Shown here in pieces: positions 1-7,950 of a DNA stretch of 56,966 bases (the first letter of the stretch is position 1; each line of letters starts with the position of its first letter). The notes beneath the pieces are model-generated. The model was not told the origin of the DNA. It saw only the letters and a program-made list of their open reading frames with translations, and did no database searches. The DNA is from IGN2 sp964639955 (GTDB lineage: Bacteria > Bacteroidota > Ignavibacteria > Ignavibacteriales > Ignavibacteriaceae). Where the stretch lies: assembly GCA_964639955.1 (NCBI GenBank), contig CAZXGJ010000013.1, positions 1 to 56,966 of the forward strand, written 5' to 3'. The translations under genes were made by a program, and so were the position numbers.

Positions 1-75
1 GTACACCCGTAGGGATTCGAACCCCAAACCTTCTGATCCGTAGTCAGATGCTCTATCCAATTGAGCTACGGGTGC
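1..75 (-). tRNA. tRNA-Arg (anticodon ACG), 3' end cut by window edge
   Basis: Read on the minus strand from 75, a full cloverleaf folds: acceptor stem GCACCCG/CGGGTGT, D-arm GCTC/GAGC, anticodon stem TCTGA/TCAGA around loop CTACGGA, and T-arm TGGGG-TTCGAAT-CCCTA. The anticodon is ACG, so this is the Arg isoacceptor whose A34 is normally deaminated to inosine by TadA. The discriminator base is A at position 2, and position 1 would be the first C of a CCA tail. The window ends there, so I cannot tell whether CCA is encoded. The first acceptor pair is a G-U. Confidence 0.95.
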
Positions 76-631
76 AAATTCAATCCAACACAAACAATGA
101 ACAATTCATAATTACGGTGCAAATATAATCTAAAATTCAGAAAAATTTAGTCTCATTCTCTATTCCGGATTAACAATGTTTGACTCTTTGAAATTTACAT
201 TATACTCTATCTTTTATTTTGCGCTCTGTTCTTTATTTGCTTCAATTTAATAAATGAGATACCGGAAATTCTCAAATTAATATTTTGAGTAATTCGTACA
301 ATTGTTTTAATTCGGTTTAATAGACATCTAATGGTACATAAGTTGGGAAATATATTCCTCAGGCAAGAGTATTTGATTCAATAGAATTACCGATTTGTGA
401 AAATTCAAAGATGGGATGGAATCTTTGAAATTTGTCAGTCCTGCATTGAATCACTCTTGCCTACGATTTTTTAAATCTGTCTGTTAACTCCGTCGTGCTT
501 TAATTTTAGCCTTCCCGGATTGATTTTAATTAAAGTCTAATAATCTTCAATTATTTTTCATATTTTTGAACTGACGGCTCGTCTGTCTTTGGCTTAATTA
601 AATTCTTAATCATCACTTTAAAGGAACATAG
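76..631. other. 556-bp intergenic region between tRNA-Arg and dapA
   Basis: No coding frame with gene-like content is visible on either strand. Its main structure is the long interrupted palindrome at 361-462, listed separately. The stretch just before dapA (about 540-631) is very AT-rich and should hold the dapA promoter, but I cannot pick a convincing -33/-7 pair. An AAAGGA ribosome binding site lies just upstream of the dapA ATG. Confidence 0.6.
361..462. repeat. Nested long inverted repeat (about 100 nt)
   Basis: The outer arms AGGCAAGAGT (361-370) and ACTCTTGCCT (453-462) are perfect 10-bp complements. After a 4-nt bulge (371-374), GATTCAA (375-381) pairs with TTGAATC (446-452). Inside sits a second hairpin, TTCAAAGAT (404-412) with ATCTTTGAA (421-429), a perfect 9 bp with an 8-nt loop. 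Transcribed from either strand it would form a long rod with an internal stem-loop. It could be a small structured RNA, a dapA leader element, or a remnant of a palindromic repeat such as a MITE. No T-run follows, so a simple terminator is unlikely. Confidence 0.6.
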
Positions 632-1510
632 ATGTTTAAAGGAACAGGAACTGCTCTTATAACTCCATTTAAATCTGATCAATCTGTTGATTATGAAGCG
701 CTCAGGAAAATTGTTAATCAACAATTGAATGGTGGTGTAGATGCTCTAGTTGTTATTGGTACGACAGGTGAATCACCTGTAATTGAATTTGATGAAAGAG
801 CAAAAATAATTTCACTTGTTGTTAAAGAAGTGAAAGAAAAAATTCCTGTAATTGTTGGAACCGGAACAAATAACACAAAAAAAGTAATTGAACTCAATAA
901 GCAGGCAGAAGAGCTTAAAGCCGATGGAGTTTTGATAGTCAATCCTTATTACAATAAAGGCACTCAGGATAGTCTCGTCGAACATTATAAATTCATTTCT
1001 GAGCGAACGAAGCTTCCGATAATTCTTTACAATGTTCCGTCAAGGACCGGAATGAACATCCTGCCTGAAACTGTTTTAAAAATTTATAAAGAATGTAAAA
1101 ATATAGTGGCAGTTAAAGAAGCAAGCGGAAATATTTCGCAAATAGCTCACCTGATTTCAATCAAACCGCAAAAGCTCTCTGTACTTTCTGGCAACGATGA
1201 TCAGACACTTGCGATTATGGCTTCCGGAGGAGATGGAGTAATTTCCGTTTTCTCAAATCCTTATCCTGCTGAAATGAAAAAGATAACTGATGCGGTATTG
1301 AATAATGATTTGAAACTTGCCCGTGAACTAAATAATAAATATTTAAGTATGATGAATGCTTTATTTGTGGAAACCAGTCCTGCGCCTGTTAAATATGTAA
1401 TGAGCAAGCTTGGCTTGTGCGAGAACGTTCTGCGGCTTCCGTTGGTGAAAGCAACTACAAAAGCTGAACAGATTCTTGATAGTGAAATGAAAAAAATGTC
1501 AGGAGAATAA
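632..1510 (+). CDS. dapA: 4-hydroxy-tetrahydrodipicolinate synthase
   Basis: DapA condenses pyruvate with aspartate semialdehyde in the cytoplasm, the first committed step to diaminopimelate and lysine. The 292-residue length is normal. The family motif GTTGES is at 43-48, the catalytic Tyr133 and Arg138 lie in YNVPSRTG, and the Schiff-base Lys162 is in AVKEAS. The ATG follows an AAAGGA site. dapB starts 2 bp after the stop, so the two genes form a translationally close pair at the head of the dapA-dapB-dapH-lysC cluster. Confidence 0.97.
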   Translation: MFKGTGTALITPFKSDQSVDYEALRKIVNQQLNGGVDALVVIGTTGESPVIEFDERAKIISLVVKEVKEKIPVIVGTGTNNTKKVIELNKQAEELKADGVLIVNPYYNKGTQDSLVEHYKFISERTKLPIILYNVPSRTGMNILPETVLKIYKECKNIVAVKEASGNISQIAHLISIKPQKLSVLSGNDDQTLAIMASGGDGVISVFSNPYPAEMKKITDAVLNNDLKLARELNNKYLSMMNALFVETSPAPVKYVMSKLGLCENVLRLPLVKATTKAEQILDSEMKKMSGE

Positions 1511-1512
1511 TT

Positions 1513-2163
1513 ATGAAATATGGTTTGGTTGGCGCTTCAGGAAAATTAGGTAAAGAAGTCATAAGTGTTTTTACTGAACACGGCAGTGAACTTGTCTTTT
1601 CTTTAGATATTCAGGGTGAATGGAAACAAAGTGATCCTGAAATTTTAATTGATTGTTCTCTCCCCGAAGCATTTGATAAAATGATTTTCTTCGCTAAAAG
1701 TTTTAATGTCCCTTTAATCGTAGCAACCACAGGACTGACTGATGAAAATATCAACCAGTTAAAAAGTTATGCGATGAATAAACCTGTCGTGCAAAGTTAT
1801 AACTTTTCTTTAGGTATTCAGATTTTACTTGAGCTGACAAAAATTGCAAATGAAAAATTACCGGACTGGGATGTGGAGATTTCTGAAACTCATCACAGAT
1901 TCAAAAAGGATAAACCTTCCGGAACTGCTAAGATGATTCAGAAGATTTTTGGAAATAGGGAAGTTAATGTTACTTCGCACAGACTTGGAAATGTTCCGGG
2001 AGATCATACTGTTAGTTTTGCCGGACTTGGTGAAGTTATTTCAATACAACACAGAGCATTATCCAGAAGAACTTTTGCTGAAGGAATTCTTAAATCGGCT
2101 GAGTTTGCTCTTAAGAAAGAAAAAGGATTTTATTCTTTTACGGATGTTGTTTTTAATTCTTAA
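1513..2163 (+). CDS. dapB: 4-hydroxy-tetrahydrodipicolinate reductase
   Basis: DapB reduces the DapA product with NAD(P)H to tetrahydrodipicolinate. The nucleotide-binding motif GxxGxxG is at 7-13 (GASGKLG). The signature HHRFKKDKPSGTA (127-139) carries the catalytic His pair, the lysine and the PSGT substrate loop. SRRTFAEGIL near the C-terminus is also typical. At 216 residues it is shorter than the roughly 240-270 usual for the family; the region between the Rossmann motif and VATTG is compact. All signature residues are present, so I regard it as active. It sits 2 bp downstream of dapA. Confidence 0.95.
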   Translation: MKYGLVGASGKLGKEVISVFTEHGSELVFSLDIQGEWKQSDPEILIDCSLPEAFDKMIFFAKSFNVPLIVATTGLTDENINQLKSYAMNKPVVQSYNFSLGIQILLELTKIANEKLPDWDVEISETHHRFKKDKPSGTAKMIQKIFGNREVNVTSHRLGNVPGDHTVSFAGLGEVISIQHRALSRRTFAEGILKSAEFALKKEKGFYSFTDVVFNS

Positions 2164-2239
2164 AAGTCAAAAGTCATAATTCAAATATCAAAATATTTCC
2201 ATACTAAAGTTTTAAATTTTTACTTTCTAATTTTGACTT
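2164..2239. repeat. Inverted repeat after dapB
   Basis: AAGTCAAAA (2164-2172), immediately after the dapB stop, is perfectly complementary to TTTTGACTT (2231-2239). The 58-nt spacer is AT-rich. It spans nearly the whole dapB-dapH gap and could fold in the transcript. No T-run follows the right arm, so I do not call it a terminator. Confidence 0.3.
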
Positions 2240-2266
2240 ATAATGAAATAATTATTCGGGTTAATT

Positions 2267-2961
2267 ATGGATTCATACAAAATCATAAAAACAATTGCTG
2301 AAGCGAAGAAGAAAACTCCGGCGAAAATTTATCTTCAGGGCAAACTAGGAAAAATAAACTTTGAGGGGCTTGATTATTATGGTTCTGATGTATCAGGAAT
2401 TCTTTTCTGCGAATATGCAGAGTTTGAAAAGTTTTACGAAAGCAACAAACAGTTTATAATCAAACATAGGATTGAAGTTGACAGAAGAAATTCAGCAATT
2501 CCGATGGCTGATCTTACTAAATACAATTGCAGAATTGAACCCGGAGCTATTATCAGAGATATGGTTGAGATTGGAGATCATTGTGTGATTATGATGGGTG
2601 CAGTATTGAATATTGGTGCAGTGATTGGTGAAAGTACTATGATTGATATGAATGTTGTGGTTGGCGGAAGAGCAATTGTTGGCAAGAATTGTCACATTGG
2701 TGCTGGAACTGTACTTGCTGGAGTAATTGAACCTCCAAGTGCTGAGCCCGTCATCATTGAAGATAATGTTTTGATTGGTGCAAATGCAGTAGTGCTCGAA
2801 GGTGTAAAAGTTGGTAAAGGTGCTGTTGTTGCAGCAGGTTCAATTGTTGTACGAAATGTTGAACCTGAAACTGTAGTTGCCGGTGTTCCTGCGAGATTCC
2901 TAAAAAAAGTTGACGATATTACAAAAGCAAAAACTCAATTGATGGAAGAGCTGAGGAATCT
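2267..2961 (+). CDS. dapH: Tetrahydrodipicolinate N-acetyltransferase, 3' end in assembly gap
   Basis: DapH transfers acetyl from acetyl-CoA to tetrahydrodipicolinate, diverting lysine synthesis to the acetylated route. After an N-terminal domain of about 85 residues there is a left-handed beta-helix of hexapeptide repeats (about 90-205). The stretch from RIEPGAIIRD through VIMMGAVLNIGAVIGE to GAGTVLAGVIEPPSAEP closely matches the Bacillus DapH type. DapH proteins are about 236 residues, and 231 codons are visible up to the Ns, so only a few residues and the stop are missing. The ATG at 2267 follows a poor ribosome binding site. It reads in frame into lysC only because of the gap length. Confidence 0.93.
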
Positions 2962-3061
2962 NNNNNNNNNNNNNNNNNNNNNNNNNNNNNNNNNNNNNNN
3001 NNNNNNNNNNNNNNNNNNNNNNNNNNNNNNNNNNNNNNNNNNNNNNNNNNNNNNNNNNNNN
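2962..3061. other. Assembly gap of 100 Ns
   Basis: Exactly 100 Ns, a conventional placeholder for a gap of unknown size. The left side ends at the C-terminal end of DapH. The right side begins at the GGSS motif of aspartate kinase, which normally lies about 8 residues from the start. The missing DNA therefore holds at least the dapH stop, a spacer and the lysC start. Because it is scaffolded, more DNA could be missing. Confidence 0.98.
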
Positions 3062-4231
3062 GGCGGCAGCAGCGTTGCTGATGTTGAAAAGTTGAAGAAA
3101 ATTGCTTCAATGATCGCTGCAGTTAAGAAGCAGGGAATTGATGTTGTCGTGGTTGTTTCTGCAATGGGGAAAACAACCAATCAACTTATCGAAATGGCAA
3201 AAGCAATTTCACCTGATCCTCCGCGAAGGGAAATGGATATGCTTCTCAGCACCGGAGAAAGAACTTCGATGGCACTTCTTTGTATAGCTCTTCACGAAGA
3301 AGGAATTGAATCAATTTCTTTGACAGGTTCGCAAGCCGGAATAATTACTAATGACAGACACAATGATGCTAGAGTAATTGAAGTTCGACCGGTTAGGGTT
3401 TTAGATGAATTAGACAAAGGCAAAGTAGTTGTAATAGGTGGATTTCAGGGAGTTAGTTACAAAAGAGATATCACAACACTTGGTAGAGGCGGTTCGGATA
3501 CCTCAGCAGTTGCATTAGCTGCTGCACTAAATGCAGAACGATGTGAAATCTATTCTGATGTGGATGGAGTTTACACGACTGATCCGAATATTGTTAAAGA
3601 TGCAAAACATCTTCCGGAAATATCTTATCAGCAAATTCAGGAAATGGCAGAAGCAGGAGCAAAAGTTCTGAATGCACAGGCAGTTCAATTCGCCAAAGAA
3701 GCAAAGATTGCTTTGTACGCACGTAATACTTTTAATCCAGGCAAAGAAACAATTATTAAAGATGTTTCTAAAAAAGAATTATCAGGTGTTCTGGCTGTTG
3801 TTTATGAAAAAGAAATAGTCCGTGTATTCGTACACGATGCTGAAAAAATAAGCTGGATACTTGAGTATCTTGAACAAAATCAAATACCAATAAAAGAATT
3901 TCAGGTATCAGGTATTGCAGGTGATAAAGGTTACAAATGTTCTTTTATCATTTCAACCAATAATCTTTACAATTGGGAAAAGATAAAAGAATCATTGGAA
4001 GAAAAGTTAAGAGATGGAATTTATATCAATGAAAGTCTTGCTGCTTTGTCAATAATAGGAGAAGGTTTCAGCAGAAATAACGATGCACTTATGCAAACAA
4101 TGAAACTTCTTGATCAGCGCGGAATCATTTATTATGGAGTAAACACAACCTCTTTCAGAATTTCCCTGTTGGTAGAAAAATATTTACTCGAAGATGCTGT
4201 TAAGATTTGTCACGACTATTGGATAAAGTAA
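3062..4231 (+). CDS. lysC: Aspartate kinase, 5' end in assembly gap
   Basis: Aspartate kinase phosphorylates aspartate, the entry step to lysine, threonine and methionine. The visible protein begins at GGSSVADVEKL, corresponding to the KFGGTSV motif near residue 7 of intact enzymes, so only the first few codons are lost. VVSAMGKTTNQL, LLSTGER and the nucleotide motif TTLGRGGSDTSAVALAAAL are present, followed by EIYSDVDGVYTTDP. The C-terminal 130 or so residues form the tandem ACT regulatory region, ending with NTTSFRISLLV. About 390 residues remain, consistent with a monofunctional kinase of about 400. Feedback inhibition by lysine or threonine is expected from the ACT domains. Confidence 0.95.
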   Translation, partial: GGSSVADVEKLKKIASMIAAVKKQGIDVVVVVSAMGKTTNQLIEMAKAISPDPPRREMDMLLSTGERTSMALLCIALHEEGIESISLTGSQAGIITNDRHNDARVIEVRPVRVLDELDKGKVVVIGGFQGVSYKRDITTLGRGGSDTSAVALAAALNAERCEIYSDVDGVYTTDPNIVKDAKHLPEISYQQIQEMAEAGAKVLNAQAVQFAKEAKIALYARNTFNPGKETIIKDVSKKELSGVLAVVYEKEIVRVFVHDAEKISWILEYLEQNQIPIKEFQVSGIAGDKGYKCSFIISTNNLYNWEKIKESLEEKLRDGIYINESLAALSIIGEGFSRNNDALMQTMKLLDQRGIIYYGVNTTSFRISLLVEKYLLEDAVKICHDYWIK

Positions 4232-4334
4232 AATCTGATTCACTTAATAAATATCTATCGCCAACATTTTCAGCATTATTGAATCCAATCGTTAAACTTT
4301 TCATCTGATTTGATTGTTTAATACTATTCAGAGA

Positions 4335-6776
4335 ATGATTATAAAAATTTTAATGCAAAATTATATACCCAAAATACTAATAACTCTATCACTCTTATCA
4401 ATAACTGCTTTTCCTCAGCAAAGACAGGGAAATTTTCCCGGCGGCAGTATTTATGGAAAAGTGTTTGATTCTGCCACAAAACACACAATTGAATATGCCA
4501 ATATTGTTGTTTTCTCATTGAAAGACTCTTCAATGGTAACAGGCGGCGTAACAAATAGTGAAGGATTTTTTAATTTAAGTATTGACAGACCAGGTGAATT
4601 CAGAGTTGAAGTAAGATTTATCGGATATGATACTGAAGTTATTCAGACATCAATCAGACCTCCAAATTTTAATGTTGATCTTGGAGAAATTCAGATTCAT
4701 CCGACTGCAGTTCTTTTAGAAAACATTGTTGTCGAAGGAAGCAGAGCTCCGGTTACATACGAGATAGATAAAAAAGTAATAAGCCCCGATCAGATGCAAA
4801 CAGTAATTTCAGGAAATGCAGCTGATGTTCTGGCAAACGTACCGTCGGTTCAGGTAGATGTTGAGGGAAATGTTAGTCTCAGGGGAAGTCAAAACTTCAC
4901 AGTTTTAATTGACGGCAGACCTTCACTTATGGATTCTCAGGATGCTTTACAGCAGATATCCGCAGCATCAATTGACAAGATTGAAATTATCACCAATCCA
5001 ACTGCAAAATATGATGCTGATGGAACCGCCGGTATTATAAATATTATTCTGAAAAAGAATTTAGGTCAGGAGCTAAATGGTATCTTCAATGCAAATGCTG
5101 GTATGTACGATACCTATGGTGGAAATTTTTTAATCAATTATCAGGATGGTTTCAAAGCAAATGTTGGACTTGATTACAATCAAAGGTATTTCCCAGGGGA
5201 CCAAACACAAAACAATATTTACTATCTTGAAGATGGTACATCAACAATTAATTCTATCGGTGAAATTGAACGTGAGAGAACCTCTTTTGAAGGACGAGCA
5301 AGTATTGAATTTTCATTGAGCAATTATGATTTGCTTGGTTTTGGTTTTAGAGGAGGCAAGAGAAAAGGAGGCTTTAATAATCGTCAGGATTTTACTGAGT
5401 TTTCATCTACCGATCCAACTGAATTCAAATACACTGGAACCGGTGATAGAGCACGTGAAGGAATTTATTTTTCATTAAACTCAAATTATACACGTACATT
5501 TAATTTGCCCGGACACCAATTATTAGCAGAGCTCCTGTTTAATAAGCAAAAATCAGATGAATTCACTACTACTGCAGAGTTTGATGATACCGGTCAGATT
5601 AGCGGCAAAAAAACTACAGAAAATGGACCTTCTACCGATTTCATAGGAAAAATTGATTACACATTACCATTTTCTGATGTAAGTAAATTTGAAGCTGGTT
5701 ATCAGGCAGAGATTGAAATATCAGATGAGAGCAATGATTTATTTGAATACAATGTCCTTACTAACGAATATGATGCTCAACCACAGTACAGCACTTTAAC
5801 AAAATACGATGAAAATCAGCAGTCACTGTACTCAATGTATTCGGATATGCTTTGGGTTCTAAATTATCAAATTGGTTTACGTGCCGAGTACACCTATAGA
5901 AATATTGAAGTTCCGGTAATTGGTCAATCATTTAATATTGATAGAATTGATTTCTTTCCAAGTGTGCACACTTCATATAAAATTACACAAGTATCAACTT
6001 TAATGGCTAGCTACTCAAGAAGAATAAACAGACCGGGTGGTTGGGCTCTGGAACCATTTCCAACGTGGACAAATGCAAATAATGTTAGAATTGGTAATCC
6101 CGATTTGCTTCCGGAATTTATTGATTCTTACGAAACCGGTGTTCAAACAATTCTCGGTAGTACAAACATTTCTGCAGAAGCTTATTTCCGAATGACCACA
6201 AATAAGATTGAACCAATCAGAACTGCACTTGAAGAAAATGTAACGCTGACAACCTTTAGTAATGTTGGTAAAGATTATTCTCTGGGTGGTGAAGTAATGT
6301 TAATATTTGATCCTCTGGATTTCTGGAACATAAATTTTATGGGAAACGTTTTTAATTACAGAGTTGAAGGAAGCATACAAGATGAATCATTTTCAAATGA
6401 AAGTTTTAACTGGCAATCACGAATGAATAATACTTTTAAACTTTGGAGTTCAACACAAATTCAGTTTAACCTGAATTACAACAGTCCAACAGTTTCTTCT
6501 CAAGGTCGCTGGGAGGAATTTTTCAGTTCTGATTTGTCAGTCAGACAGGAAATTATAGAAAATATGCTCGTAATAACTCTTCAGGTAAGAGATGTATTTG
6601 GAACAGCAACAAGAGAATATACATCCGAGGGAACAAATCTTTACAACTATAACTATTTTGACATGCACACACCTGCTTTAACCTTAAATCTCCGTTACAC
6701 CTTCAATAACTATAAACCAAAACGTGAAGGTAGGGGAGAAGAAAATGGTGGCCTTGAAAGTGGAGAAGAATTTTAG
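4335..6776 (+). CDS. TonB-dependent receptor-like outer membrane beta-barrel protein
   Basis: I chose the ATG at 4335; a TTG at 4314 and an ATG at 4353 are also in frame. A hydrophobic signal peptide ending near AFPQ follows. Next is a carboxypeptidase-regulatory-like beta-sandwich (GSIYGKVFDSATKHTIEYAN), then a TonB plug (ADVLANVPSVQVDVEGNVSL, with VLIDGRPS and IIINIILKK-like ends), then a long aromatic-rich barrel resembling the OMP_b-brl_3 family, with a terminal Phe after an acidic tail. Such proteins import or bind ligands at the outer membrane with TonB energy. No partner lipoprotein or TonB gene lies beside it, so the substrate is unknown. It is followed by a 251-bp spacer. Confidence 0.88.
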   Translation: MIIKILMQNYIPKILITLSLLSITAFPQQRQGNFPGGSIYGKVFDSATKHTIEYANIVVFSLKDSSMVTGGVTNSEGFFNLSIDRPGEFRVEVRFIGYDTEVIQTSIRPPNFNVDLGEIQIHPTAVLLENIVVEGSRAPVTYEIDKKVISPDQMQTVISGNAADVLANVPSVQVDVEGNVSLRGSQNFTVLIDGRPSLMDSQDALQQISAASIDKIEIITNPTAKYDADGTAGIINIILKKNLGQELNGIFNANAGMYDTYGGNFLINYQDGFKANVGLDYNQRYFPGDQTQNNIYYLEDGTSTINSIGEIERERTSFEGRASIEFSLSNYDLLGFGFRGGKRKGGFNNRQDFTEFSSTDPTEFKYTGTGDRAREGIYFSLNSNYTRTFNLPGHQLLAELLFNKQKSDEFTTTAEFDDTGQISGKKTTENGPSTDFIGKIDYTLPFSDVSKFEAGYQAEIEISDESNDLFEYNVLTNEYDAQPQYSTLTKYDENQQSLYSMYSDMLWVLNYQIGLRAEYTYRNIEVPVIGQSFNIDRIDFFPSVHTSYKITQVSTLMASYSRRINRPGGWALEPFPTWTNANNVRIGNPDLLPEFIDSYETGVQTILGSTNISAEAYFRMTTNKIEPIRTALEENVTLTTFSNVGKDYSLGGEVMLIFDPLDFWNINFMGNVFNYRVEGSIQDESFSNESFNWQSRMNNTFKLWSSTQIQFNLNYNSPTVSSQGRWEEFFSSDLSVRQEIIENMLVITLQVRDVFGTATREYTSEGTNLYNYNYFDMHTPALTLNLRYTFNNYKPKREGRGEENGGLESGEEF

Positions 6777-6890
6777 AACAAAATAACATTGTCCTATTAA
6801 TTACTTCTATTTTTTCTTTCATAGTTTTTCTCTCTTTTAAAAAATATTTTTTTATAAATAAGAATCATCATCAATAATTGGTTTTGGATC

Positions 6891-6929
6891 TTTTAGTTGC
6901 ATTGGAAAAAGCATCCAATTGAACTAAAA
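6891..6929. promoter_or_regulatory. Imperfect 15-bp hairpin upstream of nfnA
   Basis: TTTTAGTT (6891-6898) pairs with AACTAAAA (922-929 of the 6000s), and ATTGG (6901-6905) with CCAAT (6915-6919), separated by one 2x2 mismatch and closed by a 9-nt loop. It lies in the 251-bp spacer between the outer membrane receptor gene and the oxidoreductase gene. It lacks a following T-run. It could be an operator or an mRNA 3'-end stabiliser. Confidence 0.4.
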
Positions 6930-7027
6930 TAGACTGGCTTATCCCATCCGAAATAAGGTATCTTGCTTAAAACTTTTGGCATATTTTGTGGGAATACGCT
7001 TCAACTCAAATAACTTTATAATTTCCC

Positions 7028-7873
7028 ATGCATAAAATATTATCTGCAAAATTTATTGCCACCAACATAAAAAGATTCACCATCGAGGCCCCGAAGATCG
7101 CACTCAAAAGAAAAGCCGGTCAGTTCGTAATCATCAGAATAAATGATATTGGAGAAAGAATTCCGCTAACAATAGCTGATTCCAATTCTGAAAAAGGAAC
7201 TATAGATATCATTGTTCAGGGAATCGGTAAAACAACAAAGGTGTTAAATGAACTTAATGCAGGTGATTTCATTACTGATGTTGTTGGTCCACTGGGAAAA
7301 CCTTCACACATTGAGAATTTTGGTACTGCAGTAAGCATTGGCGGAGGAGTTGGAACTGCAATTGCTTATCCAACTGCTGTAGCATTAAAGCAGGCCGGAA
7401 ATCATACAATTTCTATTATCGGTGGAAGAACCAGAGAATTTGTGATACTTGAAAATGAAATGAAAAAGGTTTGTGATGAAGTATTTGTTACTACAGACGA
7501 CGGAAGTTACGGGAAGCACGGATTTGTTACAGATCAATTAAAAGAGCTAATTGAAAAAATAAAAATCGATTTCGTTCTTGCAATCGGACCAATTCCAATG
7601 ATGAAAGCTGTAGCCGATGTTACAAGAGAAGAAGGTATTAAAACAGTGGTAAGCTTGAACCCAATTATGGTTGATGGAACCGGAATGTGCGGAGGATGCA
7701 GAGCAACTGTCGACGGTAAAACGGTTTTCGTTTGTGTTGACGGACCAGAATTCGATGCTCATAAAGTTGATTTTAAAACACTGATGACCAGAAATCAAAC
7801 ATATTTGATGGAAGAAAAAACTTCACTCGAGCAGCACGAGTGTAAACTCGATAATTTCGTTAATGCAAAGTAA
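7028..7873 (+). CDS. NfnA-like FAD/NAD-binding subunit (ferredoxin-NADP+ reductase / sulfide dehydrogenase family)
   Basis: This 281-residue flavoprotein has the ferredoxin reductase fold: FAD motif RIPLTIAD (44-51), NAD-binding GGGVGT (105-110), and a C-terminal [2Fe-2S] site with Cys221, Cys224 and Cys236. Asp216 just before them is a candidate fourth ligand, as known for NfnA. In NfnAB enzymes this small subunit binds NAD(H) and bifurcates electrons with the large subunit encoded next. The same family includes archaeal sulfide dehydrogenase and dihydroorotate dehydrogenase electron-transfer subunits. The neighbouring large subunit favours NfnA. Energy-metabolism role: exchanging electrons among NADH, NADPH and ferredoxin. 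Confidence 0.88.
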   Translation: MHKILSAKFIATNIKRFTIEAPKIALKRKAGQFVIIRINDIGERIPLTIADSNSEKGTIDIIVQGIGKTTKVLNELNAGDFITDVVGPLGKPSHIENFGTAVSIGGGVGTAIAYPTAVALKQAGNHTISIIGGRTREFVILENEMKKVCDEVFVTTDDGSYGKHGFVTDQLKELIEKIKIDFVLAIGPIPMMKAVADVTREEGIKTVVSLNPIMVDGTGMCGGCRATVDGKTVFVCVDGPEFDAHKVDFKTLMTRNQTYLMEEKTSLEQHECKLDNFVNAK

Positions 7874-7876
7874 AGT

Positions 7877-7904
7877 GATGACATCTTTTCAAAAAGAAGT
7901 CATC
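7877..7904. promoter_or_regulatory. Long hairpin between the two Nfn subunit genes
   Basis: GATGAC (7877-7882) pairs perfectly with GTCATC (7899-7904). After one A-A mismatch, TCTTTT (7884-7889) pairs with AAAAGA (7892-7897). It begins 3 bp after the nfnA stop and lies 46 bp before the nfnB start. No T-run follows, so it is more likely an mRNA processing or stability element than a terminator. Confidence 0.45.
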
Positions 7905-7950
7905 TCTTAATCAAAAACAGATTAAAGTTACATTTAACACTGAAAAAATC

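Noticed and set aside
2267..4231. Single long frame suggesting a fused dapH-lysC protein
   Set aside because: It passes through 100 Ns of unknown length. Both halves match complete separate proteins missing only their adjoining ends.
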